This document shows positions 32,701 to 47,700 of a stretch of DNA of 64,000 bases, piece by piece. The translations under genes and the position numbers were made by a program. The stretch's first letter is position 1. Every line of letters starts with the position of its first letter. The notes beneath the pieces are model-generated. The model had not been told where the DNA came from and did not search any database. It saw only the letters and a program-made list of their open reading frames with translations. Source of the stretch: Struthio camelus (taxonomy: Eukaryota; Chordata; Aves; Struthioniformes; Struthionidae); the NCBI RefSeq assembly GCF_040807025.1, contig NC_090943.1, positions 1,536,356 to 1,600,355 on the forward strand, given 5' to 3'.

Positions 32701-35700
32701 GAGGGAGAGCATCCTGGATACTGCTGCTTCTTGCTATATGGATGGTCCTGTCCCTGCCACTTTCCACCTTGACACATGTCCCAGTCTTGGCTCCTGTGTC
32801 TTCAGAGGGAGTCAACTGGGCTGGTGGGAAGGGGCTGCGTGGGTCAGTGCTGTGGAGTATGGGCAGAGCTACTCAAGGAGCTCCTCTGAGGCAGAGGAGA
32901 CCTATGGTCTGCAGGGGGATGAGAGGGGTCACTTAGGGTTAAGGCTTCAGAGCCATGAGAACAGTCCCAGTTCTGACCTTCGGCTCTTGGGCTCTGTAAG
33001 TAATGGTGCATATCTGCATTGCTTGGCAGTTGCCTCTTGGCTAGGTCCTTGTTACCTGTTGGTGGCTTCCCTTTATGGAAGGGTTACCCTGGACTGTGTG
33101 GGACGAGGTCTCTCCTCCCTGTCCTGCTCAAACGTCAGCCTGGATCTGCAAGGTCTGGAGAGCTTGCCTCTAAGCTTCCGTCACAAGTTATGGATGGAGA
33201 AAGTCGCTGGCAACTTCAAACATAAGGGATGCAGGAAGTACTTGTAGTAAGACTGTCCCATATGTGTCCCTACAGGCAATCTAATGAGCCATGTAACGCC
33301 AGTCGACTCACTGGTAAAAGCAAATTAGTGACGTCTCAACCCTGAGCTAACGCTCTGGGAAAGCTGCCTCTGGAGAAGGCAACTGAAAACAGGAGATCGG
33401 GGATGGGGCAGACCTGTAGAAAAATCCAAAGCTATTAGGAGCAAGATGTCTTGTACCAGCCATGTTTTGTGGCTCAGGGAGGATACTGCCTACTACCATT
33501 AATGCCTGTATCGTTAATGAGCACAAAAACCCGTGTTCCCAGGTACTTACAGTCTGCTTCTCAGGACAGTAACTGGATAAGGGATATAATCTTCATTGTA
33601 CACCTAACTGCTGCTTTGCTGCTGAGAACACCATGGAAAAGGACAAATCCTGCAGTAATACTTAATGTAACACAGATTTTTTTTTTCCTTGAGCTCATAT
33701 GCCCGTGTTGAAATAGCTTTGCTGTTGTGGGTTTGCTCAGTACAAAATAACTCTACTATGTAATTCAGTAAATACTTGCTTTGCTGCTCAGTGAAGAGGG
33801 GCAGACAGTCAAAGCTTCCCAAAACTACATAGTTCACAAATGGCATTGGCTAAAGTAATGATACAAGCTTTCAAAAATGTAGCTTGCACTCAATAAAAGT
33901 TTCCATTCTGGAAACCCTGACCCAACACATCATAAAACAATATTCTGGTTTCTAGGCCCAGATAAAAGCGTGAGGTATCCCTGACCTCGGAGCCCTGGTA
34001 AGTTATGGTTTGCAGAGGAACTCTTAACACACTGCAGTTGGGGCTCTGCAGGCTCCCTTGCATGTGTGTAGCAGCAGAAAGCGGATAACTCCTTTCTATT
34101 TCAGAAGTACAGGCTGTTTTGGTACTGGCAAAAACCTGAAGCCGTGCAGAAATAGCGTTCTGGTACAAGATGATGCTTGTGTAGTGGAGAGAACTGTTGA
34201 ACTTGAGCAGCTACAGTATTTCTGGCACACTGCCTTGACACAAGGGTCTGTCTTGAACGAGTTTATTTTGGGGCAAACCTGAGACCTTTGCCCTGGGGGA
34301 TTGATTCTGGTCTGAAGCTCATCTTCACATCTCCACAGCAGCCTGCAGAGCAGTTTTCCAGGCACATCTTGAAGAAGCCCCCAGATTTCCTGCATGACCG
34401 CTAGAGCTGTAAGTCTTAGTAATGTCTTAGCAAAGAGGTAGTGGCTTGTCTCACCAGCACGCTTCAGAAGAGCAGCCTCTGATCCTTCCCCAGGCCTGGG
34501 GCATCGTGCTCTTAGGACAGCATCTCGGTCTTGCGCAGACTTCAAATCTCCATTTCTCTTACCTTTCACAAAGCTGTATTGGCCTCCAATGTGTTTTGAT
34601 CCTTTTGCCCTAGCGTTTGGTTGCAGCAAATGTCAATCAGCAAGTGACAAGCGTGCCTGGTGCTCTGCAGCACTACGCACCACACAGTTTAATGGAGGCG
34701 CCAGACCTGAGCTGTGGGAGGGTAAGTGGGAGAGTTACCCCCCCGCCCCGGTCTTGTGATGCTCTCAGTACCCAGGGAAGCGTTCACCTTTGATATTGGC
34801 CAAGAGGGGAAAATAAAGTATGAAGTTGCACTTGTCCTGCTACCTGATCGGTTCTGTTGCCCGAGGGCCAGTGGAAGTGGGACAATCCTACCCCAGCTGT
34901 AAGTGTCTTGTAAAAATGGTTAACAGTCAACAGCACAGCATGCAAAATCACTGCTGTCGGCTCCAGCATGTTTCCTTTCTGTTGCCAGAAGGAACCTCTG
35001 ACTTCCATTACATCAAGAACAAAGCAGAGCAGCCCAGTTAACCGGGTGCTTTGTCTTGGATACAGTAGAAACAACTGCTCTACCATGCTACAGTTGCTGT
35101 GGCTAATCAGAATGTGTAAATACGTAATGCGGCCAGTCTAGTACTGCTTTGAAACTTCAAGCTTCATTTTCAGCAAAGGTCTTCAGCGCTTGTGCTCAGC
35201 CCACAGGACATACTGAAAATACCGCAAGAAATGCTGCCTTCGTGAAAAGGTACACTGCTATCTGTCAGGCAGCAGCTTGCTACCTGGGGAGCCATCCACA
35301 GCAGTGAGCTCTCAGAATCGCATTTGAGCTGGAGCTTGCCAGAAGCAAAGCCACTGCTAACCAGATAGCTGTAAAGCTTTCCTTTGCAATTCCTGCACCT
35401 GGGTGTCAATGTTGCAATGGCAGCTACAGTTCAGTGCAGAACCGCTTTCAGGCCTATACGAGGCTGTATGTTCTAGTACTGTCAGTAACTGCTGTCTGAT
35501 GGCTTCTCTTAGCTGGCCCCAGTGACAATATCTCCTGTTAACCATCCCTTGCTTGTGCCTTAGCAGATACCCAGAGTAGTTGCAGAGGCTGATGCATGCA
35601 GGTGTAATCTAAAGATAGTTTGTTCCTACTATCTCCTTTAGAAATAAGGATCCCGAGAGCTGCGTGTGACAGCTGTGACTAAGATGATAACACTGAGGCT

Positions 35701-38700
35701 CCATGGATATAAAGTAAGTACAACAGGAGCTGCTTTCACCCTTTCTGGTATCCCTGGCACAGGGTTAGAGCATTTGAAAACTAGCTCTGTATCCCTTTGA
35801 CTTTTTGATCTTCTGTGATGTTTTGGGGGAGTGCTGGTTCCATTTCTGTTCTTTCCGTAAAAATCGTGTTGGAACTAACCTGTATCTCCCAAGACTGAGG
35901 ATCTTACCTGGTCCTGCAAGACAAGATGATCTCCGTGCTGTGGCGTATGTGTCTGTACCTAGAGCCTACTGGGTACCTACAAGAGATGCACAGGCCCCTG
36001 ACCTCTGAGGGAGGGAGATGACATTTAGCAGCTTGGCATTGACAGCTATTACAAGGGAGATGATGACAGGCTCGCAGCATTGCAAGCATTGCACTGAGGG
36101 TGCAGTGTATATGCTTCTCAAACCAGCTGTGAGAGCCTGGCAGAGCTTTGGAATTGCTAAATGGTCAGTGCCAGAAATGGGATTTGAACCCACAACCCTA
36201 CTGGGAAACCAAAAGACTCGGAAGCAGGAGAGAACCTTCAGCCGGGTATCTTGGTCGTCCTAGTTGCCGAGCTGTACTGATACCACTGACTGCACAGAAG
36301 AGCTCTGTGCCTCTTCTTTTTTGTGGGAGAAGAAAGAATGGGAATCAAAGGCACACTGTTGCTTACTTTATAAACAGCTTATTTCTCTAGACTACTTGCT
36401 GAGGCAGGATGGCATGGGGCTGCCCTCCTGCCTTCTCTCCCTCCTTCTCTGGGAATTAGGAGATTTAGTACTGGTGGGACTAGCCCGGACATCCATGCAG
36501 GACTTAACAAACAGTGGGGGGAAGAGACTAACACATGGATTTTTAGCTTGTTTTGCATTCTTGATATCAAACTAGAGCATTTCCTGCCTTAATCTTTATT
36601 TTGGCCTTTGTTTTTAAGACCCTTTCCCCAGAGGAAAGGCAGGATGACCAAAATACAGTGCATCAGCTCTATTGGTGTCTCCAAGGGAGAAGGACAAGCT
36701 TCAGTAAAATCGGCACAGGGCCACTGGACATCCAGGTGGCCGTGGCTCCTGTTGTTAAATGTATTATAGTGCCTTAAAGGCAGGTAAAAGCAGAACTAGG
36801 GGCATACGTAATAAAAACCTGAGGGGCTTTGGATGAATTCTGCAGGTCTGCCTAGAACTTCCTTTATAGCAGTCTTTCTAAAACAATTTTTTGGAAATGT
36901 GTCACTTCCCACTCCCCAGAAGACCCTCTCTGCTGGGTACAGGATAGCTGGCTTCTGAGGTGAGTTAGCCTGTGTATTTACAGTGTGGCAAGCTGGAAAA
37001 CATCTGAAACAAATGAACTTTGGCAGTAGAACAGTGTAAGAAAGTGAAAGGGTTTAAGGAAACCAATGAAACTGCCAAGACTATTGCAGAAGCCAGAGTA
37101 TGCAAAGCACAAAGGTCAAAGCCCAGCTGACCCGTTTGTGGGCAGGGTGTAACCAGAGATTTTATTTCCCTCCCCTGCCCTTTGCAATTGAATTCCTTTG
37201 GGCAGGAGTGCCAGTGGTAAAAAGATCCTTAAATCATTGGTTTCTCAAAGTCTTGGCAGAGCTTTAAGTAAATACTCTTAAGCGGTTGGCTTATAACAGA
37301 GGAAATGTCAGAAGTCAGACTGAGTGGTGACTAAATCAGTCTGTGGGCTTTGACCTTGACCAGCTCTGGAGCGTACTTTCTTGTGCATGAGGTCAGGCAG
37401 CCTCATGACACCTGAGCTATCTCGATACCCTCTCAGAGATCATGTTACCTCATCTAGAAACAGATGATTGATCCTGCTCTCAAGGAAGTGGCCAACAGTG
37501 GGTGCATTTGCAATTGCAGAGAGCGTTATCAGGGATGCTCTGGTGGCAGCTGAGCCAGACAATGGATCTTGCCATAGCTTCTCGCCTCCACCTCCCTGCT
37601 CCCATTTCCCCCTAACTCGTGGGTAGTGGGTCCTCACCGAGTCTGCCAGTCTTTCTTTTAGCATAACCTTAACTAGTTTTGCTCTGTGCTGGGTTGCTTG
37701 GTCGTATACCTGACCTTGCTCTGTCAGGTGTATGTGCAGTTATGCTGTTGTATTGGAGGGAGGTGACCCCAGAAGAGGGAGGTTTGGGGCAGTGCCCTGT
37801 TGCCATTGCACACCCAGCCTCTGGAAACATGTGCTCATGTTCTTGAGCTGTTGTCTTGCAATGGGTGCACAGACAACATGGCTTCTCTCCTGGTTCATTT
37901 GAAAATAGCTCTGGAGGTTAGTGCTAGTGGCACTTCTCTTGTCTGCACTCACCGGATTGCTGAAACCACTTGGATTGCCTGGGTGTCTGCCTGGGTCAGG
38001 AGGTAGGTAATGTGTAGTAATGTATAATGCATAGCAAGCCTAGCTCTTCAGAGGAGAGATTAAAAGACTTCTTGAAACGTCTCTGCAAGTATAATATACC
38101 TGCATAACATTCTGCTCTACCTTACCCTGTTTTACTGGTTTTGATACCATTCGGGAGAGGTACTTAAAAGCACTGTTTTCCATGAAGCACTTCAGGTACT
38201 TTGCTTAGTCTCGTCTGACTAGTACATATGTGCAGACTTAGTCACAAGCCTTTTAATAGGCTTCTCTTTGTTTCCTTAAGTATTTCTGTTATATTTACCT
38301 AACTGTAAGCAGAATACCAGATCCTCCCAGTGTTCATGTAGTGGAAGTTCACCAAACAGACTTTCCTTAACCAAAGCAAATATACTAAGTTGTAAGAACA
38401 AACATAGAAAGTTCACTTAATGCTACTGGATGCAGACAATACGCTGAGTGAACTTTAGGGCCTCCCCATGTTTTTGTTTTGTAGCCTTACTATGTTAGTA
38501 AAAAAAAAAAAATTTCTTTAATGAAAAGAGGAAATAGCCACCTTTCCTGGTTTAATTTCTCTTGAATATCATGAGATGTGAACCTTCCTGAAACAGTGGC
38601 TTTTACGAAAGGCAGGAAGTATAGGAAATCTCCAGAGACTGACTGAGCTTGCCTTAAGAGCTGGCAGTGGTAGGATGCTGCCTTCAAGATCCGCCATCCC

Positions 38701-41700
38701 AAGCATCTCGGGTGCAAGGAGCTGAAGAGCTGTGTTGCAGTGGGACTGCTGGGTCACATCTGCCGCTGCCTCCTGGGAGAGCAGAGGAGGACCAGAGCTT
38801 TGAGGACCTCTGCAGTGAGTTAAAGGTAGGCTTGGTGGAACAGTGTTGCCTGTGGAGAAGGGTGGGTAAAGCAAGCTAACTGCTTAAGGAGAAATTGCAG
38901 TGTCCTGTCTCCGCATGCTGTAGCAGTGCGGATAACCCCCTTCCAGCTCAATTACCTAGTCCGTCTCCTTTCACACAGGAAGGGTAACTGCTGAAATGTT
39001 TCTCCTAGATGTTGCCTGCAGAGGCTGAAAGGGCTCTAGTGTTAAAAGCAGATCTGGGGCTTTGCTTTCTAAAGCACCTTTCCTTCAACCTCTCCTTAGA
39101 GGTGTTTTCCAGTCTCTGATTATTTATGTTGCTTTTCAGTGGCAGCATCCAGGGCTCAACGTCCTTCAGTTGCAGCAGCCAAAAGCTGAGGCCTCACAAC
39201 TACTGCTGTAGTGCTGTAGAAGTATTCGTTAGTAACATCAGCATATTCTGTGTAGCTCAGGATGTGGATTGCCATGCAGATGTGAAGAGGTAGTGTTACC
39301 TTTGCTTCTGGTTGTGATCCTCTTTAACCCCGGGTTCCCCTCCTGCAAATCGCAGGTTCCTGTGTGTAGGTAGAGGTCAGGAGCTGACCACAGCTCACAA
39401 ATGTGGCTTGTGTTTCTCTTGGAAACCCCCTTCAGACCAAGGCCTATTGCCTTTTCTAAGCTCCTATATGTGTGTGTAAATCTGTAGCTTGGGAAATGCA
39501 GTGTGTCTGGGTGAACAGAGGGCTAGGCAAGAGGCAAAATAGGAGGGGTTGAAGGCCGCTGTTCAGCGCTGAGCTTTTGATGTTGGAAGTCCCCTGAGAT
39601 GATGTCATGTGGTCGGCAGCTCAGTGCTACCAATGGGGAGGGTCTAATGTCTTTTTTTCTCCCCTTGCCAGGCATGATGACCTTCTTGTCTGTTGATGAT
39701 GGGTGTGTATCTGTGGATCTTGCTGTTAAAGAAATACAAAGCTGGTGAAGCTAGTGGCTTTAGGTGGTGAATGCTGTGTAACAGCCAAAAGCTTTCTTTG
39801 GTTAGGGAGGAAGGAACCTCTTAACTTCAGCTCCCAGGCTGTACATAAGCCTGCTCTGTGTTGTGGGAGCCACCAGGATGGCTGAAGTTAGGCCCCTTCT
39901 TGGAGAAGGATGTGAGACCTGCCTGTAAAGCAGCAGATTAAAATACTGTCAAGTTTGGCAGGATGCGCCTCCCTGGGTGCTCTGGATGGCCTGGCAGTGC
40001 AGAAGGGCCTGCATGTTAGGAGGACACTTGAAAGAAAAAACACTTGTAAAACTTGAATTTGCCTAGTCCTCCTCAAAGATGCCATGAGAACTTGGGCCTC
40101 TAACATGAGAGGGGAAAAGGCTGAGGTGCCTCCCTGTGGTTAAAAGCTCTTTTCTTTTGTTTAGTGCTGGAAAAACAACCTATCTGACTGTGCTTGTTCC
40201 CACCTACCAAGGGAAGCTGTCTGCTTTGACTCTGATAGGGATGCCCAACTGTGTGGGTATAGGCGTGCTGCAAACTTTTGGAAGACTTAGGGGGGTGGAA
40301 AAAAAGGTGGAATTGCCCTTGAAGCTGGAACGGCCAAGGGTTTAAAGGAGCCATTCTAGCCTTTGCTTACAGGGAGGTGGATGTCACCTTGGGAGATGTT
40401 CTTGTGAGCGGCCGTCCTTGCAGAGCCTGCCTAGGACGGGTGCTCAGTTACAGTGGGGAAACCAGTGCTGCTGTGTTTTCAGCTGGCTTAGTTTCTGGAA
40501 GATGCTATTTGTTGAGATCCTTTTGCACAGGGGCAGCTCAGTTTTAGGAGGAGATATCGGGATATCTTAATAATTTAAGAAGTCACTGAGCTATGTGGAC
40601 ACAAACTAAGTCACCCCACACTAGACTTCTCTTCTCTAAGCTGGGTGTACTGTAAATCATATGTGATTATCTCAGTGTAGTGTTTGGTTAGGGACATGGC
40701 AAGGCTTTCCATAGACAGTGCAGGTTCCCTGAGGCCTGGAAGGGACTGAAGGGCAGGTATCCTGAACAATGCTCAGGAGAACTTGTTCAAGTGGACCACC
40801 CAGAGTAACCACTGGATCCTGGAGAGTTTCTTCTGAAGCTATGCAGATTTAAAAAAAAAAAGGAAAAACCCTTTAGCTGCACTGTAACTCAGAGGCCAAG
40901 CCCTGTTCAGAGCCTGGTGGGAGATGTTTGAGAATGGAAACTGCAAAAATACATAGAGCTGGGAGAGTTTGGTGGTTGGGAAGAGGCTCAGCGAGAGCAT
41001 GGCCCTGACTGGCTTTGACCTGTCTTCTCAGCAGGGCAGGCTGATTAGTGTGCTGATTAAAATGAAGGGCTCTAGAGCAAATTGTTTTACTGACTGCTGT
41101 TCTAGCATTCTGTAGAAGTACTTACTGGAGAAACTGGGAAGAAATAGCTGTAGCCCCACTTAGGGAAACGGTGCATTTGGCGTTCTCTGGGTTTTCTTAA
41201 GAGATTCTGATGTGAAAAAGCTATTTAATCTTCTCCCACTCTTGTGTCTCGGTGGGCTGCCGCAGTGGGCTGCTGACCTCTGTGCCTGATATGTGCCTCT
41301 GAGCAGCAAGGTAAAGGCTGGCTTGCAGCGTACTTAGCATTGCCTGGCTGTAGACATGTCTTTCAGTGTACAGCCATCCCAAACTACCTTTTCCTCTTAC
41401 ACATTCTTACACAAGAATATTTAAAATTTCCAACCCTTTCACACTAGGGATAGCGTTCAAAGCAGTAGTTTCTAGGCAGTGTCTCTGGAGTTTGATGTAT
41501 TTCGTGGCTATACTCAGTTTGGGGAACTTAAAGCTGAGTAATCCTGGGGTCCAGTATCTCTGGCGGGAGAGGAAACCTCCAGCAGCCCTCTTGCACCCAA
41601 AGGGGTTGGCATCACTATCACACCCTTTCTTTTAAGGGAGAGGAAGGAGGTGGCTCCTCAGGGGCACTAGTACTAGGCGCTTTATATCCTGAAAAGGAAA

Positions 41701-44700
41701 GAAAGTCTTCAAGGTGCACAAGCTGCAAACATTCATTCTTAATCCATGGATGTTGGCTCCTGTCTCTAAATGCTGGTGTCCCAGGGAACGTGCTAAAACA
41801 AACCAGACCTTCTTTCAACTGCCAGAAACCTCCTGAGATTCTTTACCTGATAGTCAAGAAAAAAACCATGTCAGTCGATGTATGTCTAGACTGAGTCAAT
41901 TCAGAGGATATTTTCCTGTGAAACAGTCCTCTTGACAGACAGTCCTAAAACTATATGACTACAGATCTGGGTATTGCACCTTTAAGTATGCAAAGAGTTG
42001 GAATTTTCTGAAAGCAGTAACTAAAGTGGATATGCTCGAAGATGGGCCTCCAGCTTGGTCAAGCACAGAGTAGCTTACGCATTCCCGTGGCTGCTGCTTC
42101 CTTTCCTTCCCCTGCCACCTTGGTCTTTGTTGGGCTTGAGGTTTGATGTTGCCACATGCTTGTTTTGTTCGCTGCCTCAAAGGTTTAGTAGCTTTGGTTA
42201 TGTTAATGAACTGTGTTAAACTGTGCAAGAGTAAAGTCTTGTGTTGGATGATCTTGAGCTTTAGGATGAAGTTACCTGCTTTTAGCTGCTGTCATGAGTG
42301 AGCTCTCCGAGCATAGCTCAGCACAGACTTTGCAAGCTTTCTATTTTGATACATGCACTGCTCATGGCCACGTGACTTTGACTGGCGCAGTGACATCAGC
42401 CCTACAATCCCATCTCAAAGCTGCTGCTCTTGATGGTGGTGAAGTCTGTCAGATGGACTTCTTCCCATAACCTTTGCTTTTGTATTTACCTGTGGCTCAG
42501 ACTCTGCTAGCAAACTCTTGCAACATCAATTCACCTCCTTGGTCGTCTGTGAAAGATGCCAAAAAGCTGTGCTCTCTATTTTCAGTCCAAAAACTACTTT
42601 TCCTCAGTGTCTGTGGAACCAAAACTATCTGCCCTTATCTCCTGGGTTCTTCGGTTGCCTATAACTATGAAGAGACCTCAAATGAGAAATGCTGGTAGGT
42701 CACCATTTTGCCTCTTCTGTGGCTGCCTGATGTTGTTGTCTGTTTACCTGTGCCCTGCTGCCGTGGTTCAGATGGGTCTCCGTACCTTCAGCTTTGCTGC
42801 CTGACCGTGCCGGCTCTTGTGAGGCAGCCAGCTACCTCCTGGAGTTGGAGTATTGATCTTGTCAGTGTGGGTGGCCCTGACATCTGCTTCCGATGCTCAA
42901 AGAGGCAGCTGGGCTGGGAACTATGGTCTAGCAGGACTCCCCCTCCTCAAAATCGTTTCTGCAGCAGCATTTCCTTTGCAGGGTCCTGAGAACAGCGGAA
43001 AGCGGGATGATGTGTGTGGTCCCATGGGAGCAGTTGTGCTAAAGTGTTGGCTGGTGCTGACAGATCTCTGCAAGAGTCTGTTTATGTGCTCTCCTCCTCT
43101 GGTGGACTGAGGATTGTGAGTAATTGGCCTGATCTAGCCAGGCTTGCTGGGAAGTCTCATCCAGGCTGTGTTCCCTAGCTTGCTTTTCATCCTGTGCCAT
43201 GAGACACCTTCATAAGCAGTTCCCTGTTGTGCCAGTGGTATGACCTTTGAGTGCAGAGCAAAAGCAGGGGAGAGCCTGTGACCTGCCCAGGAGAGGATGT
43301 TTCAGTGGCCTCCTGGTACTCGCGAGAGCCAGGACAGTGCCAGCACTGAACCGACTTTAACGCAGCCAGGAGGAGCAGAGCTCACCCTGTCCTGGCGTGG
43401 TCCCTCTTGCTGTCAGACGAGCTGAGCCGGCAGGGTCAGACAGTCTTCTGCCTTTGTTTTTCCTCCTGCGCTGCCAGGGTGGAGTTAGCCACTATTTCTG
43501 TAGTCAGCGCCTGTCTGAGATTCTTGGGGGATTTAAAACGGTGGCTAGGATGGACAGTTCCTGAGAATGGCTTTTCCCTTTCTCCTTTAATAAGCAGTGG
43601 GAGGGACTGGGAAATTGTTCTGCTTGGCTATAGCTGACCAAGCCCTGGGTGTTTCGCTGGCTGCTGATAGAGGAGAGAGCAAAGGCTGCAGACTCCTGTG
43701 GCATGGGAACCCGCCAGGCTCTGTGGCCCTCACCATCATGGTATGTGCTGTTGTCATCGAGCTACCTTCACTCTGGTGCAGGGAATGGCTTGCTAAGCTT
43801 TGAGCTGGAAAACTTCAGCCAAGAGACTGCTCTGTTCTCGGCACTGAAGCAAATGAGTCGTGGTTGTTTAAATGTAGTGTGAGCTGCCAGGCTCTTAGTG
43901 TGGAGCTGCTTTCTGTTCTTTCCGAGACTGGTAGAGTGAAAATTCACACCACAACATGAAAGAGCAGCTCCCTGGCCTTGCGAGGGCCTCCTTTGCCTTG
44001 CAGGGAAGGGCAGGCTGAGAAGGCTTGTTGGAGAGGGCTGCAGCTGCTTTGCCTGGGAGTGACCTGGGCAGAGCTGGGAGCTCTGATAGTTCAGAGCCTT
44101 GTTCCTCAAGTGCCTCTAGCAGCTTGGGGAGCCTATTTAGCACTTCCTAGTTTTAAGGACTCCACTCTTCTTGGTTAGAGGCATTCAGATGGGTTTAGTG
44201 GGGACTTTTTTGATCTCTGAATTTTGGAAATGGAATTTGTGGGGAAAATAGTATACTAACTCTCTCTCCAAAGTGTGCTCCAAATAGTGATTCCTGGAAG
44301 GCTGCAAACAAACTGATCTTGCCACATTTTTCTGCAAATATCAATAAAGATCAAAAGCCTAGCCAGTACTTACACTGCAGCAACACCTGGAGACCCTCTT
44401 CTGACTGGCTCTTCCTAGGTGTTGCTTGGACTGGTAGAAGGCTGTGTGCTACTGCTGTGATCCTGCAACTTGAGCATGTGCCAGATCCCTAACAAAGGGA
44501 CCAGCAAAGAGGGAGAAGAAGTGAGAACATGCCAGTTCTGATCCATTCTCACCCAAACAACCCAGCTCCTCCTCTCGTGTCCGCAGAGCTTAAGTCCTGC
44601 AGATTTGGACTTGTGAAATCAGGGAAGAGGCAGCTAGAGATTAAATCAGACCTGTGAGCGGTAGTTTAATGGGATGAGAGTTCTGAGCGGCTTGTGCTGC

Positions 44701-47700
44701 AGTGCAGGGCTGCCTGGGCTAACACCGAGGTTAGGAAGTACCGCTTAACTTAAAGCAGGGAGCAAATTCAGTAGGAGGCTGTATTGATACCTTCCCCTCT
44801 TTCAGCATGAAGCTGCTTGCTCAGATGATCTGCTGAAAACTGTTTCAGTCGAACTTGGAGAGGAAGGCCTGCCACATATTTCTGCCTCTGGCCTCTTAGT
44901 CCAGATGCATCAGCTCAGCCTTGCTCCGATATGCATCAGGACGTGAAAGCTGTGGGTGGAGGTCTGAGCTGGATCGTAGGAATCTCTTCAAGAGGAGAAA
45001 CGAGGCTCTGCTAAAAATAGCCGGGGAAAATTCCTTTCCTCTTGCCTTAAAGGAAAATCCTGTCAGTGTAGCTGGAGCCCAGTGTAGCTGGCAAGGCAGC
45101 CTGAAATGTGAAAAGAGCTGAGCCTTGTTTTGTAAAGGGCTCTTGTGCAGCTGTTGCACTAGTCCTAAGCTGCTGCTTTTTAGACTGACTTGAGTGCTAG
45201 CTTACTGTTTTTTTTAGGGAAATTGTATGTTTCTGCATTACTTGGATTTAATAATGTGCTTGTCTATGGGAACAGCTTTGAAATCAAATATAGGGTCTCT
45301 GACTGAAATAAGAATCCTTAATTTTTTTTAACGTGGTGCTGCCTCTGCTGACCCTGTGCATGTAGGTTGTGCATCTGTCTGCTGGAGGCAGGGAAGGGGT
45401 CCAAAGGCCCCAGGGGTCCACTCATTCCAGGTGATCCTCTAAGCACAAGCAATTCAGCCCAGTAGAGATGAAGCCAGGTCTTGTGGGGCCACAAGAGGAC
45501 TTGGAATGGCTGTCGTAGCAGAATATTGCTGAGCAGGATGGTAAGATGGTCTTAAGAGCCTCCTCTATAGGAGTTAAGCTGATGAAGATGGTTTCCCAAT
45601 CAGCTGGCCCCCATGTAAGTGAGGCACCCTGTGCTGCTTTGATTTGAGGAAAGCAGTCAGGATTAGAAGGGGGAAGGATGACTAACACAGTGCTGATGAC
45701 ACTGGAAAACTGCCAACAGGGTGGGGTGGGGAAGGATGGTAACCTAGAACAAAATCCTTCCTTTCATGCTGTAGTGAGCACAAAGCTATTTTTACCTGGC
45801 ACTAAAAGGCAAGAGTTACATATTGCCTTTTGCAGCCTTGCCCATAAAATGGATTTGTAGCCTCCTTGTTGAAGGAAGTGAGCTTCATTTCACTTTCTCC
45901 CAACCCCCGACACATTGGGTAGTGGGATCGGATGTTCAGTTCATTGGGAAAGCAGGGATGACTGCTGGAACTGTTCTTAGTGGTAGTCAGGTTGCAGCAA
46001 GTTGCCTTTGCACTGGAGAAGCAACAGGAAACTGAGACGCAATGCCATGCAGAGCCAAGCACTGCTGCCTCTGCAGCTCCTGGGCTCTTTCCTTCTTGAT
46101 CCCTAGAAGAGTTGCCTTCTTTAAGAAGGCTCTTTGACAACATGTAGGAAGAGCTGCAAGATCCCTTGCACCCTGCCTGATCAGGGAGAAGTTGATGAGG
46201 CCTACAGAAAGCTGGAAGTAGCCTCATGAACACAGGCCCTGGTTCTCATGGGGTGCTTCAACCACCCTGACATCTGCTGGGAAGACAGCACAGCTAGACA
46301 CAGTCAAAGAGGTTCCTGCAGAGTACTGAGGATAACTTTTTGACACAGGTGGTGGAGAAGCCAATGAGGAGATGTGTGCTGCTGGACCTTGTACTAACAA
46401 ACAAGGAAGGTCTGGTTGGAGATGGGATGGTTGGGGGCAACCTTGGCTGCAGTGACCGTGGGATGGTAGAGCTCAGGGTCCTGTGCGGAAGAAGCAGGGC
46501 AATAAGTAAGTTTGCAACCCTGAACTTCAGGAGGGCTAACTTTGGCCTCTTCAGGGACCTACTTGGAGGAATCTCATGGGGTAGGGCCCTGGAAGGAAGG
46601 GGGGGGAGGGTCCAGGACAGCTGGTTAATATTCAAGCATCACTTCCTGCAGGCTCAAGAGCAGTGCATCCCTCTGAGTAAGAAGTTGAGCAAAGCAGGCA
46701 GGAGACCTGCATGGATGAGCAAGGAACTTTCTGGCAAAACTCCAACAGAAGGAAGTCTACAGAACGTGGAAAAGGGGACAGGCCACTTGGGAGGAATACA
46801 GGGATATTGTCAGAGTACGCAGGGATGCAACAGGAAGGCTAAGGCCCATTTGGAATTAAATCTGGCAAGAGATGTCTTGGACAACAAGAAGGGCTTCTTC
46901 AAATACATCAGGAGCAAAGGGAAGCCAAGGGAAAATGTGGGCCTGCCTCTGAATGGGGCGAGGGACCTGGTGACAAAGGACACAAAAGGCTGAGGTCCTG
47001 AACGCCGCCTTTGCTTCAGTCTTTACTGCTAAGGCCAGTCTTCTCCAGACTCTCTTGTCCCCAGAGTCTGGGATTCCTGAAAGTAAGACTCTCCCTTGGT
47101 TGAGGAGGTTAGAGATCGTTTGTGTAAACTTGACACCCACAAATCCATGGGCCCTGAGGGGATGCACCTACAAGTACTGAGGGAGCTGGCGGATGTTATT
47201 GCTAGGCCACTCTCCATCTTGGAAAGGTCCTGGAGATCAGGAGAGGTGCCTGAGGACTGGAAGAAAGCCAGCGTCCCTCCAGTCTTCCAAAAGGGCAAGG
47301 AGGAGGAGCCAGGAAACTACAGGGCTGTCAGCCTTACCTCCAGCCCTGGAAAAAGGTGATGGAACACTGGACCTGGAGCTCATCACTAAGCACATGGAAG
47401 ACAAGGAGGTGATCAGGAATAGTCAGCACAGATTCACCAAAGGAAAATCGTGCTTACCCAACCTGATAGCCTTCTCTGATGGGAGACACCTGGCTGGGTA
47501 GAGGAGGGGAGAGCAGTGAGGGTGGACTACCTGGGCTTCAGCAAGGCTTTTCCACACTGTCCCCCATCACATCCTCACAGGCAAGTCGATAAAGTATGGG
47601 CTGGACGAGTGGACAGAGAGGTGGATTGAGAACTGGCTGGATGGCCGAGCTCAGAGGGTTGTGGTCAGCAGTGCAGAGTCTAGTTGGAGGCCTGTGTGTA

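Noticed and set aside
36169-36264. Functional tRNA-Leu gene
   Set aside because: Acceptor stem does not close and no anticodon loop can be drawn.
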